Shown piece by piece: positions 1-10,639 of a stretch of DNA of 64,000 bases. A program made the translations under genes and the position numbers. This stretch comes from Serinus canaria (taxonomy: Eukaryota; Chordata; Aves; Passeriformes; Fringillidae), in contig NC_066316.1 of NCBI RefSeq assembly GCF_022539315.1, positions 32,675,245 through 32,739,244 of the forward strand. Direction: 5' to 3'. The notes below the pieces were generated by a model. The model was not told where the DNA came from. It was given only the letters and a program-made list of their open reading frames with translations, and searched no databases. Every line of letters begins with the position of its first letter. The first letter of the stretch is position 1.

Positions 1-49
1 AAGACAACCAAGCCATGCCCCAACTGCAATATTCCAGTAGAAAAAAATG
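1..49 (+). CDS. PRKN: PRKN (parkin) penultimate coding exon, 3' part only
   Basis: Partial exon cut by the left window edge. It reads in frame as KTTKPCPNCNIPVEKN plus the first base of a Gly codon, then a consensus donor (GT at 50-51, followed by AAGT). This aligns with human parkin residues 413-428, the start of RING2, and keeps the zinc-ligand cysteines equivalent to C418 and C421. Differences from human, by recall of the human protein, are N for R420, N for H422 and I for V423. Parkin is an RBR-type E3 ubiquitin ligase that is activated by PINK1 and marks damaged mitochondria for mitophagy. The joined reading continues into 3068-3177 in the correct phase (phase 1 junction rebuilding Gly429). 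Earlier exons lie upstream of the window. Confidence 0.96.
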
Positions 50-3000
50 GTAAGTTTATTAGAGGTCTTGTACTTACCTGTCTCTTGAAATTCATTTTAC
101 AGTATAAACATACGAATGTGCAGGTGTACTTATACATAATATTATTCCAAAAGGGGAGAGCACAAAAATCTTGAATAATTCCCTGTGTCACCTTATCTAA
201 ATTATCTTAAAAACACGAAATAAATCACTCAGTTCTAAAACCACCAACTAAGCCTCACAAAATGTCCAGCTATTTTTTAGACAGGGGAAATGGGGCATTG
301 GATGTAGCATTCATATGACTGGATATCCAGCTAGTTATCCAGACTTTCCATTGTCACTGGGAAAAATAGACATTTTTAGGGTAAAACTCATCTCCTGATG
401 AAGCAGAACATATGTAGGCCAGAAAATCATCCCTAAAAGTGAGGTGTGAAGAATTAGTCTTGCTGTAGATGTCTACACAGTATAAGGCTGAATTTGGGTG
501 AGATTAATCCCAACCCAGCCACTTGCCCACAGTAGAAAAGCAAGTTAGAGGAAGCAACATGAGTCCTGACAAACAGTTTGCATTAATCAGTGCTTACCAT
601 GTAGGAAGAAAAGTAATCTGCTGGCACTGGGATGTTTAAAATGAAGAACAGGAATGGTAAATAGACTGTACTTTATAGGTTAATACTGTTCCAAGACTTA
701 ATTGTATTTATGTTAATTAATAAAAATATATTAATAAAATTGCCTAAATATTATACAAATACTTAGAGGGTGTTTCCCAGTCTTGTGACATTTACATGGG
801 ACACTGAAAACACCAAATAAGGCACTATGAACTGCAAGGGGAGAACACTTTGAGCAGTGACACTGCAGAAATATTACTGGGGAAGAAATAGGACAAAATC
901 CTGAAATCTGGGGTTTGATGAGAGAAAAGGCAGTTGGCAGATGGAAAGTGGGAGACACCTTCAAGCACCAGAAGCAGAAGGAAAGAAAGCTTGAATTGAA
1001 GAGTGGGAAGGTGAGACAAGATTTGGCATAGCCTGGAGAGCAAGGTGGGCAGCAGAAGAGAGATAACAGAGGCCTAGGTCAAAAATTATTTACAGATTTG
1101 TAGAACAGACTGAAAAACAGAAGTTTTCATCTGATTAGAAATAGACAACTTGTAATGGTGACTATTTATATTCAGGAGTTTCTGCACAGCCAAACAAAAC
1201 CCCCTTCTGGTTAGGCTTGAAGGAGTGGTAAGACCTTTACTTTCTCTTAGACTGTGAGCACCCTGCTTTAGTTGCCCTGCTTTGAGCAGAGTTTTGGATT
1301 GGGTGTTCTCTTAAGGGACCTTCCCACCTCAGTGACTCTGTCATTTTGCAAATAAAATCACGAAGCTTAAAAATTGCAGTGCTTGCCTTCTTCTTTGGTC
1401 ATGGGTACTGCACATGCCAGCTTCTAGGCTGCCATTTGTAAGCTTTAAAGAAACACTTCAGAGCTGCCAAAGTACAGCTGCTGTCCAGAGACTGACAACT
1501 GTATCCTGATGTCTGCCAGCAGTCCTCAGTTGGGAGGAGTTCGCTGACTCCGCACAGGAGAATAATTCTGCTTTCCTTCCCATCTTCTGTGGACAGTGTC
1601 TTTTACAAGGGACAGTGACAATACCAATAACTTTTCTGTAATAGCCCACATAAACTACAGGCATTGTAGAATATTTCTGGGCGCCAGTAACTTTCCTGCA
1701 ACAGCTGAAGTGAAAGAGGGAAACCCTTTCCCACAGGGAAGGCCCCAGTCTGAGTGAGTTCAGACACACATCCATGTCTCTCAGAGAGCTGCAGGACCCC
1801 TTGCTTGAGGCACTCTCCACTCCTGACTGCTGATCTCAGCTGCCAGGCAGCAGAGGATAACAGGGATTATGCAGCTTAGCAGGGAGGGCACACGTTTTAC
1901 AGAGGGCACCCAATGGGTTTGGGTCCTGCACCAGCACTGAGATGAGTTTTACCCAGTAATGGCTTAATACAAGCTGCAAGAGAGGACTGGATCTAAACTT
2001 TAAATAAACTGGAACATGGAGGCTGGCCATTTGTATGTTTACATTTAAATAAGATAAAAATCTTTCTGGCACATTGCATTTCTTACACAAAGATATAAAC
2101 TGACAAATAGACCTTGCCATCACAAGTGGTTTTCTCTCTTTGTCAGGTGAAGCAGACAGGCCTATTTTAACAAACCAATTCTTGTTTGGTTTTGCCTCCT
2201 GAGAAACATTCTGGAGTGGCACTTTTAAAAACATGGTGTAAGGGCAGCAGCTCATACAGTAAGGAACACACACTCCCTGTACCTCCCATCACCATTTGGA
2301 GTCAAACCAAGATGACATTTCAGCATTTCTTCATGCTTTTCTCTCAGCTTGAATTATACAAAAGATCTCTTTGTGTGGCAAGCAACATAATTTCAGTTTG
2401 CAGTGTATTTCTGTAATGACCTTTGACAATGTTAATGTTTATATATTACAAAATAAACTTTGATCAAGGTTATGAGCAGAGAAATTAAAGCTGCTCTCGT
2501 GGTATGGAGAAGTAAGAAACCCAACATGCAAAAAACATTTATATGATCAAAAGGCTGCTTCAGATACTAAAAAGCTCAAATCAACTTAAATTACTAATGT
2601 CATTTTTGTGTGATCAGCAGTCAGCAACCAAAGTCTGTATCTCCTGATTAACCAACTTTGCAAATCTTGCAAATCTTTGAATCCAAATTCAAGAAAGGAT
2701 TTAATGTTGTTCATCTTCTGGCTCACAGCTGGACTAGTGTAGAGTGACCTTGAGGAGGTAACTCTCCAGGACTGCTTTGAAAGGTCACAGACTATCATCT
2801 CTTTTCCCTATCCCTAGCGTAGCCTTTTTTAATTTCCTCCTACCCCAGCAGTCCCTCAAGCGAGAAATGCACATTAAAGCCCAATAAGAGAGGAGCAGCA
2901 GGTTTTGGAAAGCCTAGGGAGATATTCTTTGGGTTTGTACTTTTATTAAATAATTTACTTAGTTGGTAAATTAGTGTCTAGGAAAGTCGATTTTAATGCT

Positions 3001-3067
3001 CTTAATTGTTGATTACCATCTCTAAGTGTTTTCCAAGTACCAAAGCCATTCTGTTGCTGTTTTGCAG
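50..3067 (+). other. PRKN: PRKN last intron
   Basis: Intron between the last two coding exons, with donor GTAAGT at 50 and a pyrimidine-rich acceptor ending TTTGCAG at 3067. It is 3.0 kb. Apart from a CR1 3' end near 1250-1345 I see no gene in it. Minus-strand open frames at 1458-1820 (120 codons) and 1836-2273 (145 codons) match no family I recognise and are of a length expected by chance. Confidence 0.93.
1250..1345 (+). mobile_element. CR1 LINE 3'-end fragment
   Basis: About 95 bp matching the 3' terminus of CR1 elements: the 'gagcaccctgc...ttgccctgctttgagcag' block, then the 'ttggattgggtg..ctcttaaggg' and 'ccttcccacctcagtgactctgtc' blocks seen at CR1 ends. It is diverged and 5' truncated, as usual for CR1, with no coding part left. 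It lies in sense orientation in the last PRKN intron. Confidence 0.75.
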
Positions 3068-3177
3068 GTGGCTGCATGCACATGAAATGTCCTCGCCCTC
3101 AGTGCAGGTTTGAGTGGTGCTGGAACTGTGGCCTGGAGTGGAACAGAACCTGCATGGGAGATCACTGGTTTGAGTAG
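3068..3177 (+). CDS. PRKN: PRKN (parkin) terminal coding exon, RING2 catalytic domain
   Basis: Last coding exon, entered after a TTTGCAG acceptor and closed by TAG at 3175-3177. It begins (G)[20 protein letters not shown] and ends CMGDHWFE. It contains the parkin catalytic cysteine (human C431, codon 3073-3075), the histidine and glutamate of the catalytic triad (H433, E444) and the RING2 zinc ligands C436, C441, C446, C449, C457 and H461. Substitutions against human include R for Q438, F for L443, L for C451 and T for V456. Human parkin ends F-D-V; here the frame ends F-E followed directly by the stop, one residue shorter and lacking the hydrophobic terminal Val. The core ligase chemistry therefore looks intact while the extreme C-terminus differs. 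Identification is secure from motif order and splice phase. Confidence 0.97.
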
Positions 3178-4365
3178 CAGGGCTGAGGCCAGCCCGTGCT
3201 GCTGCTAAAGCTTGTCTTTATCAGGGTCAAATTCTGAACCATTTGCTTGAACAAAAGTCCCAGTGGTTTTAGGGACACAGAGTTCAGAAGCTGGCCTAGT
3301 TTGTTGGCTTTTTGCTTTATTGCATATGCAATCATACCAAAATCACATTGAAGTTATGCCAAGGCTTTTAAATCCACGAAGTTAAAAGAATAATTGTTTT
3401 AATGGACAGACTTGCTCATCGTGGTACAAAGAGGGGTAAATTACAACTTTTTGAACTTGTGCAGTCTATCAACACAGACAGCTGGCCAGGTTACCAAGAG
3501 GAACCTTACTTGACATTTATAGTCAGGAATCCATAACTCTTGCAAGAGACAGCAGTCTGCATGTGTGTGTGTGTCTGAGTGTGCAAGCATCAAGGGGGGG
3601 TGGAAGATGTTTCCTGCATCATCTGCTTTTTTTCTTTGACCACTTCTTCGCTCATTCAGCACCATTTTTGATTTCAAGGCAATTCTTCTTAACAGCATTT
3701 TTGGCAGAGGGAAGGCTGTGGCTCCTTAGTGTTTTCTCTGGGTTTCTTCCTAACAGGCTTTCTGCAGGGGTTTTGCTTTCAAATGAAATTTTCATGGAAA
3801 CACCCAGCTTTATGCCATACTTGTCCTTGTGTATTTGTGATGTACAACACAAAGCCAGCCTACCTACTCAGCCTACCTTTGTTACCATGGGAAGATTAGA
3901 AGATTAGCTAAGGATGCAGTTTCAGCCCTGTCCGTGGCTGTTGGTGCAGTGGTGACTGGATCCAATTATGTGTTGTTCAAGCTACACTCACAGGGCTTCA
4001 TTTTTCTTGTACTCTTGGAATGCTTTGGACATGGCAAAGTGAAGCAGGAGGAGATTTCTCAGGGCTTTTCTCTACCATAATTCTTCTAAATTGAATTAGA
4101 ATGTGGGTATGATTCTGAAAATACATTTACTGCTCTAATGGTGTGGGGCAGAGGGACAGCTTCATTTTACAATGTTAGCACAGTACGTAAAGTTTAATAG
4201 CATTTCCAAGTCTGAACAATTTTATTGTTTGTGATCTTTACACTGATGTTTTACTCTGAAATGAAATGGGTAATGTCCACATCCAACACACCATGTAAGG
4301 ATTTGCACAATTTAGTTCTGGAGAAAAAACGCACAATAAATAAAGTGGTCAAAATTTTAAACTTT
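3178..4365 (+). other. PRKN: Probable PRKN 3' untranslated region
   Basis: Sequence from the parkin stop codon to just past the first strong AATAAA (4335-4340, overlapped by a second at 4339-4344). It contains a short GT tract at about 3562-3574. The boundary is inferred from the polyadenylation signal and the T-rich sequence that follows (4365-4395). A longer 3' UTR using the AATAAA at 5474-5479 is possible, because human PRKN has a 3' UTR of more than 2 kb. The open frame 3563-3907 inside it looks like chance. Confidence 0.5.
4335..4344 (+). terminator. Tandem AATAAA polyadenylation signals, likely PRKN 3' end
   Basis: Two overlapping AATAAA hexamers about 1.16 kb after the parkin stop, followed within 50 bases by T-rich sequence that could act as the downstream element. 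This is the first canonical signal after the stop on the + strand. Confidence 0.5.
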
Positions 4366-7300
4366 CTTTCTTTCTTTTTTATTTTTTTTAATACAAAGTA
4401 AGTGAGTACAAAAATATTGGGTGGGTCATGCTGTGCCTTGACTGATTCAAACTCCCAGCTGAGAGGCAAGCCCTTTGATTAAGACATAATGTTAGCACAA
4501 AATAAGTTCCACAACCATGGTCTTCTTTGATCAAGTTTGAACTAATATTTTGTATGGCGTGACTGCAGAGTCCTGAAAATATGGGTGGGCCTCATATCAG
4601 TGCAGAGCATGAAGCTTGAGGCATGAAAAAAATGCCAGGCTCACTAGAAAAAATGTCCAATTGCTAAAACCAGTGGAATATTCATCTAAACTGGAAGTGA
4701 CATTAAAAGTGTGAGGAGACAAAAGAATGAAGGCATGAAGTACCAAAAATGAGAGCATAATTGGTAGAATTAAGAAAATAAGAACGAAAAGAAGTGGCAA
4801 TGAGAAGACAATGGACGTTTCCCAAAGGTAATTTTCCTGTTTGGCACTGCTGAACTAAAATTTATGCAGGAGTAGCTACAATGAAGTGTAGGAATGCACT
4901 TGAATGCTGCAATGTAGCTCATTTAAGTATTTTGTCTTAATAGGGGTATTTAACTGTGAGTTCTGATTATCTCATTATTTGATTTTTCCTATATCTGTGT
5001 CTATTTTATAATTTAATGGGTGGTTTCCAATGGGCATGGGGAAAAGTAACAATGCCTAATTATCCTTTAATCACATGTTACATGGGAGTTCCTCACTGAT
5101 TCATCATCATATTTTAAAACATTCAGAATCAAAGTCTGAATCTCTCTCTTTTTTTTTTTTTTTTTTTTTTTGGTGTCTTTCTCACATAGGAAGAAGAAGT
5201 TATTCACTATAAGGAAGTTTCACCGAGTTAGAGCCTGACTTAACATTTTAATGTTTAAGTTGTTTCATAGAAACACGTGATTTATGCCCCTGGATCAGGG
5301 TCCATTGAAGTCAATGGACTACAGGCCAGCTCCTGTATTTCCTTCTGGCCTGGGAAGGACATGCCAGGCATGAGTCATGAGGCTAGAATAGAAACACCTC
5401 CTTCTTGGAAGAACTTGTCAGAGAACAGCGTTATGAGCATTCATCTGAGACATAAGCAAGGGCAGGGAAGGAGAATAAAGAAAGGAGTTCCAGCATTGAC
5501 TCAAGGTTGTGTCACACAGTCCAGATTTTGCACTTTGCCAAAAACAAATGTGTATTCTGAGGAATTTAACAGAATGTGTCCTGATCTTCTCTGTGTTAAT
5601 ACTATATGTCTCCATGCATACATAAACAAACTTTGAGGTGTTAATCTGATTTCTCTTTAAGATCCTCATAGTTTTCACAATTTAAAGGGCATGAAAATTC
5701 AGGATTAATGCTCTGCTGACACTGTAGGAATTCTGGAATTCCTATAAAGATGTAAATTGAACCTAAAATGTCCTACACTGGTAAATGGTTTTTTGCATGG
5801 AAAGTGCCATTTTAAAAAATATATTTAAAATGTTTTGAAAAAGTCTGATTTATTTTGCATTTTGATGCAAAACAGAACAGAACAAAACAAGTTTTCAGTG
5901 TCCATTCAGAATGCTCCTCTTATTTCAGCTTTGAAATATCAGAGTGAAATTCACCTCACTCCAACTTTAGCTCTCTGGCTGGTCCAGCAGCTTCTGAAGT
6001 GTGTTGTGCATGTGCATGGTGGAGCCTGCTGAGTTTTTAGCACAATTGCTCATGGCTAGAGGTGTGATGGCAACACCCCTGCTGAGACAAGGCACAGTTC
6101 CTGACAGGATGCACAGGACCTGTTCTGTGTGCTCCTGCACACTCTTGGCTCGGCTGCTGCATGAGGAGGGGAATCTTCCTTTTTATAAAACAGAGCACTG
6201 GCATTATTTGCTGGCACTCATGAAGCCAGCCTTGGCAAACATTTCCTCAGGGCTGGCATGCACATCTCTGGAAGTGATCCTGGGCAGCCGTGGAGGTTAA
6301 TGAAGACTAACAGGACTCAAGCATGAAAGAAGGTAACCAACCTGAAGGCTTCAGCAGATGAAAAGTTTTAAAGAGCTTGTGGGTTTATGTTCTCTCCTAG
6401 CAATACACTCTGGAAACAATTACATTTAACTGTATGTTCTAAGAAGGTGATTTACTGTGGAGCTATAAACCAAAAAAGAGAAGGCTGTACCTTTTTACCT
6501 CAAGGTTTGACTTTGTTAATTGAATTATCTTTACCTTGAACCTTCTTCATCTTTCAGATTAAAACAATTACAGACTTGTTCTTGGTACTGCATTCTGGGA
6601 TCCTTTAGTGCATGCTAAGTGGATTAAGTACAGGATCTATGCTTAAATATTCAATAATAATTATCATTATAATAATTCAGCTCTATATCGACAATTAAAA
6701 TCTCTAATACTTAATTCCAGCTAGAAATGAAATACAAATACCAAGTATATTAGGAAGGAAATACATAACAGTTTGGGTTCCTCAGGAAAAAGCGTATTGC
6801 AAAGTTTAAAGCAAATACTACTTCAGGAGCTGTGACTTTGACTAAAATATCATTTATATGCCTGTCTTATCTTGTCACAAAACACAAGCCAAATTATTTC
6901 ATTTTAAAGGGTACACTTTAAAGAAAAGACTCAGTAAGTGGCACTCCAGAAGAAACATTATCCTGCTGATGGGAAGTAACAGTCAAGCTCTGAAAGAACA
7001 GCAAGCAGTGTGAAATGCTATGTGAATAAGAATAGTGAGGTACCATCTCTATTGCAAATCAGCGTGGTATGTGGTATTTTTGCCTGCAGATGTTGTTGAT
7101 CACGTGTGCTGGGGTGAAATTTGAATTTGTGGAGGGAAACATGAAGCACTTGGAGGTGAGAGGCCAGATTCCAAGAAATTCTGCTGGCCTGGAAGACTGG
7201 GAAAATTCAGCCCTTTCTGCCCAAGGGCTTTCTCACACTTGGAGTAACAACCACTGCTATGTTCCTCATGTTCCTCATGCGCTGCTCAAACCATTACACA

Positions 7301-7432
7301 AGTAAGTCATCATGTATGAGAACCTCAGGAAGCAACACTTGCAGCAAGACTGGAAGGATAAAGCATAAAATCAGCTCTGAAGATTGGTTATCCCCATGCT
7401 GACCTACTTTGTCTGATACAGTGTTTGATGAG
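4366..7432. other. Intergenic sequence, no gene seen
   Basis: AT-rich single-copy-looking DNA with a 23-base T run at 5149-5171 and a second possible distal PRKN polyadenylation signal at 5474-5479. A short self-complementary stretch near 5292-5310 (ccattgaagtcaatgg) resembles old amniote-wide interspersed repeats, but too little is preserved to name it. Open frames at 5277-5636 and 6001-6300 have no recognisable domain. Confidence 0.6.
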
Positions 7433-7437
7433 TATGG
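7433..7437 (+). repeat. Target-site duplication, left copy (tatgg)
   Basis: Five bases immediately left of the LTR at 7438, repeated exactly at 8058-8062 on the other side. Confidence 0.7.
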
Positions 7438-8057
7438 TGTGGTGCTTTAACCAGCCAGCAAACTGTGTACCACACAGCCACTCGTGCACTGTGCCTCCCC
7501 AGCCCCGCTGTGGGATGAGGAGGGGAACCTGAAAAACGTTAAAACCTGGGGGTTGAGATAAGAGCAGTTTAATCATTGAAGTAAAGTAAAATATCACCAT
7601 CATCTTTATCATCATCATCATCATGGAATCGTTGTAAGGAAAATGGAGATGACCAAAAGTGAAAAAGGAACAAAACCCAAGATGAACGAGTGCTGCACAA
7701 TATAATTGGTCACTACCCACTGACTGATGCCCAGCCCTGCCCTGAGTAGGGATCAGCCCCTCTCAGCTGACTCCCCTAGTTTATACACTGAGCTTGTCCT
7801 TCTGTGCTCTGGGATATCCCTGGATATCCCTTTAGCCAGGCCAGGTCAGCTCTCCTGGCCAAGCTCCCTCCCAGCTTTTTGTGCACTTCCTCACTAGCAG
7901 AGCATGGGAAACTGAGAAGTCCCTGACTTAAACGTTATTTAGCAACAACTGAAACATCAGTGTGTTGTCAACATTATTCCTATGCTAAATCCAAACACAA
8001 GCATTGTACCAGCTGCTAGGAAAAAATTATCCCATTATCCCAGATGAAAATAAGACA
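7438..8057 (-). mobile_element. Solo LTR of an avian endogenous retrovirus (ERVL-like)
   Basis: A 620-bp element that on the minus strand starts TGTC and on the plus strand starts TGTGG, so it has retroviral TG...CA ends, flanked by a perfect 5-bp duplication (tatgg). Read on the minus strand it has a TATAAA box (complement of 7780-7785) and, about 210 bases further on, an ATTAAA polyadenylation signal (complement of 7568-7573). The sequence resembles the LTR family very common in birds whose ends contain 'taccagctgctaggaa' and 'ggttgagata.gagcagtttaat'. A 5-bp duplication fits class III (ERVL) integration. There is no internal retroviral sequence and no second LTR, so this is a recombination remnant. 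An (ATC)n stretch at 7605-7625 lies in the middle. It is antisense to PRKN and AGPAT4. Confidence 0.85.
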
Positions 8058-8062
8058 TATGG
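8058..8062 (+). repeat. Target-site duplication, right copy (tatgg)
   Basis: Exact repeat of 7433-7437 directly after the LTR terminus at 8057. Confidence 0.7.
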
Positions 8063-10593
8063 TGATGGCTCATGGAGAGAAACCCTACGCAGAGATAGAG
8101 AGCTACAGTAGCTGGTAATGGGTAGGTTTTGTTTCCAGGCTGCAAAATCCTCATTCTTCCTTCAGTTGCTCCTTAAGCAACCAAAAAGCCTGAAGAAGAC
8201 AACACGAGATGAAAGTTTCCTGAAGAAGGAAGCTCCATGTCCAGTAGTTCCTGATGGCCCTTCAATAGCTCCACCCAGATGTATCTGATAGCACAGAATT
8301 AACAATGATTCAACAAGAAGAGACAAATATACTGCTTTACACTTTATCTGATTTATTTGCAGATTTTAAAGAAACATTTCTATCTCTAAGTAGCAAATGT
8401 AGAAAAGCACCTCTCCCTTCTTTTCAAACATGTTTGTCTACTGATTCCTATTATGTTTATTTGTATATGTTTTTTATGTGTTTGCCCTGGTGTGTCACCT
8501 ACTGACTTCCAGCTCTGTGTGTCTCATCTTCAGGCAGTTTAATGCTCTAGAAGTTGCCTTGATTGTCTCAGAACTACTGAAGTACATGCTGTCAATAGTG
8601 TCTTCTCATACTCTGGGTATGTGCTGCCAGAAAAAATGTCAGTGGCTTTAAGGAAGCAGAAAGGTAGGCAAGTTGAGGGAAACTCATTTAATCATATGGA
8701 GAATCATATTTAATGTAGTGCTTTGTGTATCTGCAGGAATATCTTTTTTTAGAAATCAGGCCATATGCTATTTCATTTTTCTTCATTATTATTAATAGTG
8801 CTTTTTTCTTTGCTTTTAATTTGTTTTTCTTGTCTCTGTCCCCATTTTTCTGAATAATGGAGTCATGGTTCTATGCCAGTAGATAAAATATGCAGCAAGA
8901 CATCACCTGTTACATTACTTTCTGGCTTTTATCCTTAGAAAGCTTGAGGAATTCACATAATCTATGTAGGCAGGGAAGTGCCATTATCTGTATTTTACAG
9001 TCAGGGAATTCAGTCCAGAGAGGACAGCCAGACTACATGGAGGCAAAAGAACAGCTCAAATTCACTTCATCCCTTTCCTCACAACTGGGAAAATCTGGCT
9101 GCACCAAAGTAGAGGCCACCTGTGTGCTGGGATGGTGCTGACACAGGCTTAGGGATGCAGGAAGCAAGTTCAAGGTCCAGAGAACACCCCTGTGATATTA
9201 GGGACACAAAGAAATAATTTTTTTAAGATAGGATTTTCTGTGGCCTAAAGAACGATGATCTAACCTGACATCCTTTGCAACCACTGGGAATTTTACTGCT
9301 GGCTTCACTGGGGGAAGACTAATTTAGACTTTGAAAACACTACTTACTTTGGCATTTTAGCAGTGCATAGGAGATCTCGGGGAGAACTTGACGTCCCAGT
9401 TTCATTTTGTCTGTTTGTTAGTTAAATATTTAATCTAAAAGACATACTCATGCCCACCTCATTTTGGTCCAAACTAAAATCCATCAAGCAGTGATGTCAC
9501 ACTGCTTTTAAAAACTTTTAGTTAAGTACATCTGAAGCAACACACATGCATTCTTACTTGGTCCATGACTGCATTGTCTGCCTCATAAGCAGTAATCCTG
9601 ACAACTTCAACTGCTGGTTACCAGGCCAAAAGCTGATTGATGATGGCCTTAAGTAATGCTCAAAAGATAATGCTTAAAATGGAAAGGAGCAGTCAGTACA
9701 ATGAAATAGTATTCAGACATTTCTGTTGGGGCCAAGATAATGTTTTACTTGGAATAGATGCTAAATGCTCCTGAATAGGTTCAGCCAACTGAGTTTGTTT
9801 GTGCCTGGAAGCTAAACCTGGAAAGCTCTGCACTGTGCTTTTCCAAAGTAAAGACATCACAAGATGATCAAAGGGTTTGAATTTTTTTTAATGAAAACCT
9901 GAAGTCCATGTGTTCCACAGCTGATGGAGTTAAAAATCAGAAAAAATGAACTACCACACTAAGCTACACTGACATTTTTCAAACAACAAATGCCAGGTTT
10001 GCTTTTTTTTTTTTAATCTGTTTCTCAAAGGCCAGAATGACTGTGATATTTATGCTAAATTCAGTCACCTAATGAAGCTGAAATCAGTTTTGATTCAAGC
10101 TTCTAAGTTAAAGTGATGATGTAACTGAATCTAACATTTTACCAAAATATTAATCAGTTTTTGCTTAGCACATACTAAGGTGCTAATTAACTGAGTGGCA
10201 GTCACTCAGATCCTTACTTTATTTCAAAAGTACAGTGATAAAAGCTATTTCTCTTGCCTCATTCTGTTGGATTTTACAGAAAGCAAACATGGGCTTCAAA
10301 CCAGTGTGAGCAATAAGGTCCTACATGGTAGAATATCTTCTCCTGAAGTGGTGATCTCTTCTCAGTGACATTTACTGTGCACAAATTAAAAACGATCAGT
10401 GGCATTTCATTTTTAGTCCTCTTTATTGTGTGAGCTCTGGGGTAGAACTGAATAAATAAAAATACAAAGTGAAGTCTACACAAGAGAAAACCTTCTTTTT
10501 TTAGCTGTTCCAGTGCAGCTGTGCCACAGACCTACCTGACACTAGGCTTGGTAGAAAAGTGCATTATAGAAAATCAGCTGTAGATCAGCAAAT
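8063..10593. other. Intergenic sequence, no gene seen
   Basis: AT-rich non-coding DNA. No open frame exceeds about 83 codons, and I recognise no exon, RNA gene or dispersed repeat. Confidence 0.6.
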
Positions 10594-10639
10594 GTAAATA
10601 TTTACTTATGCCATTATATTGGCATAAGTAAATATTTAC
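10594..10639. repeat. Perfect inverted repeat, 20-bp stem with 6-base loop
   Basis: The arm gtaaatatttacttatgcc (10594-10612) is followed by its exact reverse complement at 10621-10639; one further A-T pair closes the stem, leaving a 6-base AT loop. Each arm itself contains the palindrome gtaaatatttac. It may be the end of a degenerate transposon or a slippage-generated palindrome. There is no evidence of transcription. Confidence 0.9.

Noticed and set aside
5281..5400. Possible ancient amniote repeat around ccattgaagtcaatgg
   Set aside because: The motif is suggestive of old interspersed elements, but too short and isolated to assign.
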